Shown here: positions 51,713-60,935 of the stretch, piece by piece | Numbering within the stretch: position 1 is the stretch's first letter | Layout of the letters: each line of letters starts with the position of its first letter | Assembly (NCBI GenBank): GCA_947498415.1 | Contig: CANMKB010000001.1 | Location: forward strand, 558,001 to 622,000 | DNA length: 64,000 nucleotides | Origin: an uncultured Paracoccaceae bacterium | GTDB lineage: Bacteria > Pseudomonadota > Alphaproteobacteria > Rhodobacterales > Rhodobacteraceae | Reading direction: 5' to 3' | Notes under the pieces: generated by a model | Database searches by the model: none | The model's input: the letters and a program-made list of their open reading frames with translations, nothing else | Told to the model about the DNA's origin: nothing | Made by a program: the position numbers and the translations under genes

Positions 51713-52870
51713 TCAGGCGTCCTGAGCGTCCATCTTCTTTTCAAGGTTGACGGCGCAGCAACCGAACTCAGTGGAGACAGGCGCGCGCATGATGTACTTG
51801 ATCCGCTGGCCAGATCGAGTATCGCCGTCACGCTTAGGTTCTTGCGTGACGATGTCTTCGGTCAGAAGAAAACCGGGCACTGTGAAGTTCGTAGGGTCAT
51901 AGATCGCGAGTTGTCCGGGTTTGCCCAACGGCATTTCGCGCGAAAGGTCGTTCTGATCGCGGACTGAAATGCGCGCGGTGGGTGACACGTGCTTGACGCC
52001 ATGTTCGTCCTCGATGGCAACGATGTTGGATTCCACTAGTGCATAAATGTCCCGGACGTTTTGCGTTGGTACACCCAGCCATTCCTCGCATTCCTGGTTG
52101 AATTCCACCCGCGAGATCATCGCGCCACTGAACCGCTTCCAGCCCCCAAGGGTGATGATCAGGCTACCTGGGTCAAGTTTAAGCTTGGTATTCGTGGCCT
52201 TGAGAAACGATATAAAGCGATGGATCAGGAACGGTGGCCCAATGATATGTCGCGTAAAGGTATCCCACTCTTTAAGCTGGGCCACCGCATCCTCAGGAAT
52301 CATCTGTTCATTCCGAACCATAAAGCGATGTGTGTCCAGAAGACCGGCGAGCATGTTGAGCGCTTTAATCATGCCCATCTCAGGGATTTCCTCGGTCGAT
52401 GGACACAGGTACAGTCCAGCTCCCTTTGAGATTCCGAGAAACTCACGGTACATGCCGTAAACCGACTGTACACCGCCATCGACTGTCGTCGTGCAACGGC
52501 GCGCAACAGAAGGCACTCCGGATGTACCAGTAGAACGCATCTCGTGCTCTACTTCAGTGAGGCCAACTGACAACAACCGGTGGCTGTCCTGACCTTTGTA
52601 GGCTGAAACCGGGATAAGCGGGATTTTTGCCAGGTCGGCTTCGGTGTGCAACGCATCTGGCGTCAAATCGGCACATACCGCTAGATCGCGATAGAAAGCA
52701 TTATTTTCGAAATGATAGGCGTAGCTGCGCTTGATCATCTCGAATTGAAAGGTTGCAAGATCTTCATCAGAGAGTGCGAAAAGCTGAGAAACCGCACCAT
52801 TGGCGAGCCGGATTAGATCAGTGTTATTGGTCAGTTTGTTAACGATTTCGCTCACTTTATAGATCCTCAA
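51713..52870 (-). CDS. LuxE-like acyl-protein synthetase
   Basis: IPLIPVSAYKGQD...EHEMRSTGTSGVPS..; YLCPSTEEIPEMGM; LuxE/PaaK-superfamily pattern. Confidence 0.85.
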   Translation of the reverse strand: MRIYKVSEIVNKLTNNTDLIRLANGAVSQLFALSDEDLATFQFEMIKRSYAYHFENNAFYRDLAVCADLTPDALHTEADLAKIPLIPVSAYKGQDSHRLLSVGLTEVEHEMRSTGTSGVPSVARRCTTTVDGGVQSVYGMYREFLGISKGAGLYLCPSTEEIPEMGMIKALNMLAGLLDTHRFMVRNEQMIPEDAVAQLKEWDTFTRHIIGPPFLIHRFISFLKATNTKLKLDPGSLIITLGGWKRFSGAMISRVEFNQECEEWLGVPTQNVRDIYALVESNIVAIEDEHGVKHVSPTARISVRDQNDLSREMPLGKPGQLAIYDPTNFTVPGFLLTEDIVTQEPKRDGDTRSGQRIKYIMRAPVSTEFGCCAVNLEKKMDAQDA

Positions 52871-53406
52871 AACAATAGGTTCTTTGCCGGAGGGGCATGG
52901 AATTCGATGTGAGGTCGATAACGCGATGTTGCGGCACCGCGCACTAAACGCCAGTTGGTGACAACCGAATGTTTAACTAAGGTTTAGGAAGAGATTAGCG
53001 CCAGCTCATTTTGAAGATGTCCCCTTCGTAAGGGCACACGAAATTTCAGTTTTGAGCGTTAGAGCCAGCAGGAGCAGCGCTTTTTAAAACAGAGCCAAAA
53101 CATAGACTATTAGCTTCGCAACGACGTTGAACCGGTACAATTCGGCTCAGGCTCGAAGATGGATGCCTGCGATCTTGTAGGAGATAAAATTTAGTGGAAA
53201 CTTGATGTGTCTTAAATCGAAAGGCTCAAACGCTGCTGGGTTTTCAGCTTGCCACGAACGAATTGGCTCCAATGAGGATAGCCTCAACCGGTGGCGCAAG
53301 TTAGGTGTTTGAGCAAATTCCTTAGGGAGTGTTTCAACCAGTTTCACAACCAAGCCGTCCACTGACGTGCAGTGAACGATTTTGATCATAACTTCAATCA
53401 GCAAGA

Positions 53407-54024
53407 TCAGATAGGTTGCTTGATCAATTTACGTATTACGCTCTGATCTTGATGCGTCGTCGATTTTTCATTCTCTGATAGGCTACCCAACTCGATAAAG
53501 CTTTCCAGACAAGTTGCCAGTAGCTCGGTCCGAGACGATACATTGGCTTTTCGAAAAATCGCGTTGAGATGCGCTTTGATAGTGCCTTCACGCGAGTTCC
53601 GGTACTCGGCAATTTCGCTGATTTTCAACCCCTTGAGTGACAATAGGGCGACGTCCCGTTCGGAAGATGTTAGGCTCCAAGTTTCGAATTGCCAGTTGAT
53701 ATGACCGCGCAAAACATGGGCGATCTCCAAATTTTTTTGGCGGCTTTTCTCAAGTTTTTTAGAAACATTGCCAATGTTTCGCTTCAATGGCGACACCCAC
53801 ATATACAAAATGACAGCGATCATTGAAACGCTGATTAAATGGTTGAACGCGTTGACCCAGTAGTGGGGATCGTTGGGGTCAAGCGGTGCGCGGGCTAACC
53901 ACGAGAATAGGACACATCCTGCGATTTGGATAAAAGCAAAAAAGGACAAAACCACGAACTCAGGGCGATTGCGTGCTTCGGATGCCATAGCGCTGAGCAA
54001 CTTAGAAAACCTAGACATAATCAT
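53407..54024 (-). CDS. Membrane-anchored LuxR-type HTH regulator
   Basis: Two TM segments (FVVLSFFAFIQIAGCVLFSWL; LISVSMIAVILYMWV) then LTSSERDVALLSLKGLKISEIAEYRNSREGTIKAHLNAIFRKANVSSRTELLA. Confidence 0.82.
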   Translation of the reverse strand: MIMSRFSKLLSAMASEARNRPEFVVLSFFAFIQIAGCVLFSWLARAPLDPNDPHYWVNAFNHLISVSMIAVILYMWVSPLKRNIGNVSKKLEKSRQKNLEIAHVLRGHINWQFETWSLTSSERDVALLSLKGLKISEIAEYRNSREGTIKAHLNAIFRKANVSSRTELLATCLESFIELGSLSENEKSTTHQDQSVIRKLIKQPI

Positions 54025-54685
54025 AAATTGCCATTCAATCAAAGCGGGTTTGGTAAATTTCTTAGACACGTATTGAGGGAATTTCATTTTAGCAAGTGAT
54101 TCCAGCCTGACCAAAGACTCCTGGCGACCGGTTAAGCGGCAACTCGCCTATCAAAAGGTGAGCGCACTGAAACTTACGATGCCGGTCTGGGTAGCCCTTT
54201 TCGGGTATCGGTTAATAAGGAACCGACTAGCCGGGTGGCTTTTTACAACGGTAGCGATCCTATCGACTTTTCCCGCCTGCCGCCCGTCGCTCACATCGGA
54301 TACTACTTCTCAGGCAAAGTTAATTATGTAAGGCCGCTGTTGGATGGGATGACGGTCTTTGGTTCCAACTACGATGCCCTGAGGAATGAGGTGCGGCGAT
54401 GAAAGCGGCTAAACAAGCAATATTCAATAGTTTGGGCTCGTTGCTGACCTTTGCTGCTACTACTTTGAATGGCCGCTTGGTCTGCCTATTCGACATTGGT
54501 AGGAGCACAGTGAACCACTACTTTCCGCCCGAATTGTGGGTCGGACATGCTCGTTTTATGCACGCGAGCGGCCATAAAATGCGAATGGAAGGCAAGTCCG
54601 CAATGGGTCGGGAGTTGACAGCAAGGTAGCTGGATCACACAACTATTGCTTCCATTGTCATACTTTGGGCATTCAGGTCTGAATG

Positions 54686-55213
54686 CTAGACGTAGGTACC
54701 GTGATCAATCTGCAGCAGGAGTTGCCTTGTCGCCAAAATCCCCGGATGTGACCTAAGCATGTCAATTGGCCTCTGATTATTCAGCCCAATTGACGGCCTG
54801 AGAATCCAGTTTTCGGCTTCCACGGGATCGCCGAAAACCTCGGTTGCCCGTGCAAGGAGCGCAGCGAAATTCCAAAGGTGATTTCCTTGTGTTGCCTACA
54901 ATTTAGTGTTTTTGGAATTGCCGTTTCTCTTTCGTTGAAGAGTTCCCGACGACAAACCAACGACTTGCGACAAAATTTCAAATGCAAGCGGGTGTTTCAT
55001 AATGTCAGAGAGATAGAATACCGAGTGGACTGGAAGACCACTTTCGATTGCATGATGCGCTCCAATAAAGTCACGCACCTCAACCGGTAGAAGGTTTTTG
55101 CCTCCCAGTAATTGATAGACTTCCGCAGAAGGATCTGAAAACGCGGCCTGCGATTTGAAGCGCATGGCCTGAACTTGATTGGTATGTGACGTAGCCCCAG
55201 TCATTGCCGTGTC
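54686..55213 (-). pseudogene. ParS/Xre-type antitoxin (DUF2384-like) with in-frame amber codon
   Basis: N-terminal half (LLPVEVRDFIGAHHAIESGLPVHSVFYLSDIMKHPLAFEILSQVVGLSSGTLQRKR), TAG at 54896-54898, then the same frame continues ATQGNHLWNFAALLARATEVFGDPVEAENWILRPSIGLNNQRPIDMLRSHPGILATRQLLLQIDHGTYV to TAG at 54686. Confidence 0.7.
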
Positions 55214-55285
55214 CTCCTCGCTGAAAATACTCCGTCCTTGGTCCGCACCATTTGTTGTTTCAAGCATCGCATTATCGGCCAGAAA

Positions 55286-55600
55286 TGCGAAAAACGCCAA
55301 CACTGGTGACATACTTAAGCTCGATCGTGTTTGCGAAAAACGCGAAGTTTGTAACGGACACAGCGCCATAGTAAGGCAAGAATCACTAGTAAGCGCATTT
55401 TCAGATCACCCAGTTTTCTTGATCCCAGCACTTATCGAGTTTTGTTCTGAGCACTTAAACTCCAGGTTTCCACCCACTTCTTTGAAAGTTTTTTTACTCG
55501 AAAACCCGTTTGCGAAAAACGCCGATTTTGGCTTGCGACTTTTTGCTATCTTCCCGACCGCATTGAAGAATTGCGATTGATGCGCGTTTGCGAAAAATCG
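55286..55600 (+). repeat. Cluster of TGCGAAAAACGC direct repeats (candidate TnsB-binding sites at transposon end)
   Basis: TGCGAAAAACGC at 55286, 55332 and 55511; TGCGAAAAATCG at 55589; three of four preceded by GTT. Confidence 0.65.
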
Positions 55601-55785
55601 AAGAAAGTCATGCAATTTCAATGTATTGCCTAGGCTGTTCCGCGAGCCCCCTCTTTTCGAATCTGAATGTTCGTGTTATGTTCTGTGTAGCTGGGGGGAT
55701 TTATCAGCCGCCAAATCACCGCAGATTGTTTGGTCTGACACACGGTTTTCGTGAACGCATACGCTTTGCCAGAAGGAGGATGAAT

Positions 55786-57858
55786 ATGCCTAGTCAGCAG
55801 CCCCATGAGAGTTGGCCTCGTACAGCATTTGCTAAGATCTCTGAGTATTTGGAGTTCCTTGCAGAAGAGAACGACCTGCCTGCGCTTCCGTCGGCAAACG
55901 GGCGAAACGGGGAGAACATCGGAGATTTTGAAATCTTCCATAACGGAGAGATGGATTTGAGGCTCTTCATTCTGGTGCTGCTTCTCAGCCGTGCAATCTC
56001 CAAGATGCAACGAGATATCTTCCGGGCTAAAGCCGTCACATGCATCCGGACAGATCTGCCTTTAGATGACTGCTTCAAAGCGCTGACGATCCTCGCTCCG
56101 AGAGGCAAAAGGGTAAAAAGCGGTCGCTACGGTATGAAGGACACAAGCGATAGCATTTACCTATGCGAAATTGACTGCACTACAAGTACAGAGCGCAAGA
56201 GTGAGGAGCTCAAATCTCTCTTCGCGCGAAGAGAGCCAATCATTTTGGTTTTGGACCAAACTGGTGAGCCAGAGAGACTCCTCCCGCAGTGTTCCTACGA
56301 TGTCATTGAGCTTCAACCTATACCCGGTGAGATTGTCGGCATAGCGCTTGCATTCGAATACCCAGGCCTCGATCAAAATGCACTTGGTGAAGCACTGCAT
56401 CAATTAACTGAAGACAATGATCTTACAGGTCTGTCTTTTGATGATTTGGTCATGGCATTCCGTGCGGAATCTGCTTTGGACGCTGCTAAGCTGATCAACG
56501 CTCTGCTCCAAGATTTAGACGCAGATGCGCCAATCCAGAAAACTGCTAGCGCGGATGAGATCGCAGAAGCCGTTGTGCCGCTCGATGAGATCGTCGGGCT
56601 TGGCTCGGCTAAGACTGCAGCTCAGGACATTGTTCTTGCGCTAGAGGCCTACCGGGAGGGCCGTTTAGATTGGCAAGATGTTCCACGAGGGCTTCTTCTT
56701 GTTGGCGATCCGGGAACCGGAAAGACTGAGCTTGCGCGCGCCATGTCTCAAACCGCAGGCCTCTCTTTTGAAGCAGCATCATATTCCGAATGGCAGCGTG
56801 GAAACCATCTCGGATCCTTCCTGAAGGCCATGTCTGACTCATTTGAGAACGCCCAGGCAAAAGCACCCTGCATAATATTCATCGATGAATTGGACGGTTT
56901 CCAACAAGCTCTGGATGGCAGGAACTCAAGCTACGATCAAAAAGCGACCAAAGGCCTACTAGAGCAGCTAGACGGTATCCGTAGACGTGAAGGAATAGTG
57001 GTTATTGCCGCTGCCAATCGGCTTGGGGCCATTCCAGTATCAATTCGTCGAGCCGGACGGTTCGATGACGTTGTGAACATTCCTCTGCCAAGCCTGGCCG
57101 ATCTGGCGGTGATCACGCGTCAGCATTTGCGGCCTTCTGAGCGCGATATCGACGTTGAAACATGTGCGGTTCATGCTGTTGGCAAGACGGGTGCAGACTG
57201 TGCCGCAGCAATACGCAAAGGCCGCGCTGCTGCTCGGCGTTCAAATCGGCCGCTCAGGACAGAGGACATCACGCAAGCCTTGATTGGCGAGCTTATGAGC
57301 TGCCCAGAGGATGTCCGTTTTCGGATGGCGGTTCATGAATGCGGGCATGCTTTTGCGGCAAACGCATTTCCAGAGCTGACGGTCGAATACGTCTGTGCAT
57401 ACCCGCAGAGCGCGCAATGCAACGTATCTGGGCAATTGCCCATCCACACCACAGAAACCCTGCACAGAGATCGCATCATATGGGCCGCAGGACGCGTTGC
57501 AGAAACTCTTGTCTGTGGGTCTCCGTCCAGTGGAGCTGGAGGTGACCATAGGTCTGATCTGGGCCGGATCATGTTCTCTGCCGCTAATGAAATCGGTGCA
57601 TATGGGTTGGGGCAAAATGGTCCACTTTGGTTGGGTGCCAGCTACTCAGACAATCTGTTCAAGGTGGTCGCGCGCAATCACCAACGTGAAATCGCGGAGC
57701 TTGTGTCGAGAGCTGAGACGGCGGCGCAACGGCTGCTCGAACCGATGGTGCCCCAAATTGTCACTGCGGCTGAAGAGCTCATGAAATCAGGTGTTCTGGC
57801 GGGTGATCGTCTCACCAACCTGCTGTCAAACGACAAGTCATCCGCGCCCCACTTTTGA
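55786..57858 (+). CDS. AAA+ ATPase with C-terminal M41 (FtsH-like) metallopeptidase domain, no obvious TM
   Basis: Walker A GDPGTGKTE, Walker B CIIFIDELD, HECGH zinc motif, and SSGAGGDHRSDLGRIMFSAANEIGAYGLG downstream. RBS AGGAGG 6 nt before ATG 55786. Confidence 0.85.
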   Translation: MPSQQPHESWPRTAFAKISEYLEFLAEENDLPALPSANGRNGENIGDFEIFHNGEMDLRLFILVLLLSRAISKMQRDIFRAKAVTCIRTDLPLDDCFKALTILAPRGKRVKSGRYGMKDTSDSIYLCEIDCTTSTERKSEELKSLFARREPIILVLDQTGEPERLLPQCSYDVIELQPIPGEIVGIALAFEYPGLDQNALGEALHQLTEDNDLTGLSFDDLVMAFRAESALDAAKLINALLQDLDADAPIQKTASADEIAEAVVPLDEIVGLGSAKTAAQDIVLALEAYREGRLDWQDVPRGLLLVGDPGTGKTELARAMSQTAGLSFEAASYSEWQRGNHLGSFLKAMSDSFENAQAKAPCIIFIDELDGFQQALDGRNSSYDQKATKGLLEQLDGIRRREGIVVIAAANRLGAIPVSIRRAGRFDDVVNIPLPSLADLAVITRQHLRPSERDIDVETCAVHAVGKTGADCAAAIRKGRAAARRSNRPLRTEDITQALIGELMSCPEDVRFRMAVHECGHAFAANAFPELTVEYVCAYPQSAQCNVSGQLPIHTTETLHRDRIIWAAGRVAETLVCGSPSSGAGGDHRSDLGRIMFSAANEIGAYGLGQNGPLWLGASYSDNLFKVVARNHQREIAELVSRAETAAQRLLEPMVPQIVTAAEELMKSGVLAGDRLTNLLSNDKSSAPHF

Positions 57859-57931
57859 CCAAGCCTCAGGATGCTGACCGGAAATTCTAGCTACTGAAAG
57901 TCAATCAAATCCCAAAAGGAAGGAGAGTAAA

Positions 57932-58396
57932 ATGAACGATAGATTGGTGTTATATGAGATCGACAACGCCATCGATATTCTGAGCGATATTGTTGAGGTG
58001 AAACGTTCCAGAAATCTTGGCCATGCTCCGACCATCCATAAATGGATCACCGTCAAAACTGGAGCGCGTGTTGCGTTGTGGGGACAGGTCACAGGTCACC
58101 CGGAACGCATTGAACAAGACGTCATGACCTCGCCTTTGTTCTACATCGATCCAGAGGCCGGCTTTGCGCGAACGAGGTCTCGTTGGTACTGGTTGGACAA
58201 GCCGCTACGCGATGAAAATGATCTGGCCCACGAAGCAATGGTTTTTGGTCCGGATAGCGTTGAAGTGCCTTTGGAAGAAGCTCTTTCTGTTACTAGGACA
58301 ATTCCCAATTTGTTGCTTATCGAAGTTGAAATTCTCGGTGACGAACACAGGAGCGAGAGGGTGAGGGAAATTCAGAAGCAGTTGCTCAATTACTGA
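57932..58396 (+). CDS. Hypothetical protein (154 aa) paired with the AAA+/M41 protease
   Basis: ORF with RBS (GGAAGGAGAG) 74 nt after the protease gene. Confidence 0.65.
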   Translation: MNDRLVLYEIDNAIDILSDIVEVKRSRNLGHAPTIHKWITVKTGARVALWGQVTGHPERIEQDVMTSPLFYIDPEAGFARTRSRWYWLDKPLRDENDLAHEAMVFGPDSVEVPLEEALSVTRTIPNLLLIEVEILGDEHRSERVREIQKQLLNY

Positions 58397-58410
58397 TGTG
58401 CAATCACCGC

Positions 58411-60282
58411 TCAGTTCAGAGGAAGTACACGTTCAACATCTGCTTTCCAAAACACTTTGGTAAGGACACGATCACCGATTTCCACTCCAGTAACTCCTAG
58501 AGATCTAAGCTCCCGTGCCATAGACCGATTGTCTTTCTGACAGAGTTTTGAGAGCAGTTTCAGCGTGGTGAATTGCGCATGGAAAGCGACTTGGTCCTCG
58601 TCGGTGCAGTAAATACCTGTTTTCAGAGTTTCTGGGTTGAAGAAGGAAGTTGTCTGGATTTTCCCCGCTTCAAATAGCGCCTGCAAAGCGCCGTCTTTCT
58701 GTAATCCAACAGTCAGACCAAACTGAGCCAGGGTAGGGTATCGGGGTTTTTCTGGCCTAAGGGCATCCATTTCAGACTGTTTCACAACGATGGCAGCGTA
58801 GCCAAATTTTCCGGCGCGCGTTCCGACCCTTAGGGTGCCTTCGTCAACGGCTCTGATGGCTTTGCTGAGGTCAACACGAGCTCGCCCAGCGGCAACTCCG
58901 AAAGCAACCCAGGTGCTGTCATCGAAATTCACAGGCATTGGGTTGGCCAGTAGGGTCTTGAGCAAAGCATCGGCGTCAGCCGTGTCCCAATGAAGTTTCG
59001 AAATCGTCGTTGGCAATGCTGGCACCAGCACACGTTGTTTGGTGAGCGTTTCGAATTGACTGGGTGTCGCTCCAAGATGCTTCATCATTTGCTTGGTCAT
59101 GACGAGTCTGTTTGCCATCGAAAGCACTGGGGCGGCGCACTTTGCATCAAAGGTGAGGCGTTTATCTGTGCGTGTATCGTCGGCAGAGATGAGGTTCTTA
59201 TGTGCTAAGATTTGACGAGCGACTTTGTTAGATCGGCCAATCTCTCTAGCAGCACTGTCAACCGAGTGTAGCCGCCGCGCTTGGAGCACTTTGCCTAATA
59301 CCTCTTCACCTTCGGGAATGGCCCATGTCTCAAGAATGACCTCGCGCATGAGATCTCTAAAGGCATCCCAGCGTTGGTCGGCTATCCCGTACTGGCTTAG
59401 CCACGTGTAGAGTTCGCCGAACGCTTTCTTGGGGCGGTCTTGAGGGCCATCAGCTGCGGCCGTAAGAAACTTGAAGGCATTCAGAATTTCCTCCGGGCCT
59501 TGCTTCGCAACGTTGAAACCAACCAATGATGCCTCTGTGTTTTTCGGCTCAAGTGTGGCATTAACGCGCTTCAATTCAGCACCGAGCAAAGTACAAAAGT
59601 TTGCCGCGATTTCAGTATCATGGTTCGCAAGCCATGTTGAATCTTTGCTGTATTCTAGCCGCTCATCCAGCCAGACGTCATAGTCTGTGATTGGTGTGTC
59701 ACATTGCGAGAGACGTCCATTCAAAATGTCATCGGATAGATCTCTGAGACGTGCGGCGTGGTCAAATCTATGCCGTGGATTGCTGATTTCCCAAAGAGGG
59801 ACCAGTTCTTTTTTGTGAAGCAGACATTTTTGCACATATTTGACTTGCCATTGACCCTGCATGACCATTTGTCCTGCGGGCAGCAATGAGGTCGTCGTAA
59901 CATTGTCACGAAGGCATGCGGGACAGCCCCGCACAACTGGATTCATCAATGTGCGAGAGACATATGTCTCGTTTCTAAAACGCACTTTTACGCCAGGCAG
60001 CGGCACCAGCGACCAAGATTGCACCTCTTCACGTGTTTCTTGGTCTAGTCCAAGTAGCTCTACAAGTCGTGAGATTTGCGCAGGATCATGAACCAAGAGT
60101 TTCTTATAAGACAAGCCAAGCTCTGCGCAGAACGATGCTGTAGATAGGTTGCGACTCCCGGCCGCCCTAGCGACGAGCGAGAGCATTCCTTCTCGAGGCT
60201 TGGGTTCAGGTGTTTGTGGGATTGGTAAAGACAGAGTTGGCTCCAACTTTTTTGGTTTTTGGCGCGGAAGTGCGGTGTTCAA
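58411..60282 (-). CDS. tniQ: TniQ/TnsD-family protein
   Basis: Zinc finger GCPACLRD...QKCLLHKKELVPLW; N-terminal MLSLVARAAGSRNLSTASFCAELGL; 623 aa. Confidence 0.8.
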   Translation of the reverse strand: MNTALPRQKPKKLEPTLSLPIPQTPEPKPREGMLSLVARAAGSRNLSTASFCAELGLSYKKLLVHDPAQISRLVELLGLDQETREEVQSWSLVPLPGVKVRFRNETYVSRTLMNPVVRGCPACLRDNVTTTSLLPAGQMVMQGQWQVKYVQKCLLHKKELVPLWEISNPRHRFDHAARLRDLSDDILNGRLSQCDTPITDYDVWLDERLEYSKDSTWLANHDTEIAANFCTLLGAELKRVNATLEPKNTEASLVGFNVAKQGPEEILNAFKFLTAAADGPQDRPKKAFGELYTWLSQYGIADQRWDAFRDLMREVILETWAIPEGEEVLGKVLQARRLHSVDSAAREIGRSNKVARQILAHKNLISADDTRTDKRLTFDAKCAAPVLSMANRLVMTKQMMKHLGATPSQFETLTKQRVLVPALPTTISKLHWDTADADALLKTLLANPMPVNFDDSTWVAFGVAAGRARVDLSKAIRAVDEGTLRVGTRAGKFGYAAIVVKQSEMDALRPEKPRYPTLAQFGLTVGLQKDGALQALFEAGKIQTTSFFNPETLKTGIYCTDEDQVAFHAQFTTLKLLSKLCQKDNRSMARELRSLGVTGVEIGDRVLTKVFWKADVERVLPLN

Positions 60283-60365
60283 CGAAGCTATGCGCTCAAC
60301 TCGTCAGTTTCCAATCTTACTGTGCAGAGCTTTCTCTCGTGATTTGAAAAGAGTAATGCTGCGCC

Positions 60366-60935
60366 ATGCAAGAAGAGCCGTTCCAAAGCTATGAACAAGA
60401 GCGTACCCACTGGCTCACCTTATATCTGAGGCTGCCAGCTGAGGGGGTAGCTGCTGAGTTTCCGACAGAATCAATTTGTGAGAACCGCCTGGAAGCCGTT
60501 CGCTGGCCTCAGGGCCCCAAATGTCCGAACTGCAAAGAAAAAAAATTCGGCTATTTGGAAGCGCGAAAACTCTATTATTGCAAAAAATGCCCTACGCATT
60601 TTTCTTTGACTTCAGGGACACTGTTTCATCGGCGACGACTAGATTTGCGTGTATATTTTTTGCTCGCAGAAAAACTGATTGAAGCAGAAGTCAAACGATT
60701 GAGGCCGACAGGGCATCAAATCAAAGACGAATATCAAATCGCATATGCAACGGCTTTTAAGTTGAAAGCCAACATCTCGAATGCACTAAGAGACGCTGAA
60801 GGAGGACTGCTGGGGCGCTGCATATGCTTACGCGAACTGCATCTGCCGCCAGATTTAGATCGAGAAACAACTGGTCATTTGAACTGGCTGGAGAACGAGC
60901 TGCAGCAACGGCAACGGCAGTCGTTTGGCTGTTGA
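60366..60935 (+). CDS. IS1595-type zinc-ribbon protein lacking a DDE domain
   Basis: NRLEAVRWPQGPKCPNCKEKKFGYLEARKLYYCKKCPTHFSLTSGTLFHRRRLDLRVYFLL. Confidence 0.7.
   Translation: MQEEPFQSYEQERTHWLTLYLRLPAEGVAAEFPTESICENRLEAVRWPQGPKCPNCKEKKFGYLEARKLYYCKKCPTHFSLTSGTLFHRRRLDLRVYFLLAEKLIEAEVKRLRPTGHQIKDEYQIAYATAFKLKANISNALRDAEGGLLGRCICLRELHLPPDLDRETTGHLNWLENELQQRQRQSFGC

Noticed and set aside
53147-53404. Small ORF 53147..53404 (-) between the LuxE-like and LuxR genes.
   Set aside because: No motif, no clear RBS; could be the leader region, insufficient support.
54399-54629. ORF 54399..54629 (+).
   Set aside because: Unstructured translation in a region of gene remnants; not supported as a gene.
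55286-55600. CRISPR array interpretation of the TGCGAAAAACGC repeats.
   Set aside because: Only a 12-nt core, unequal spacing (46, 179, 78 bp) and no palindromic repeat or cas genes; transposon-end sites fit better.
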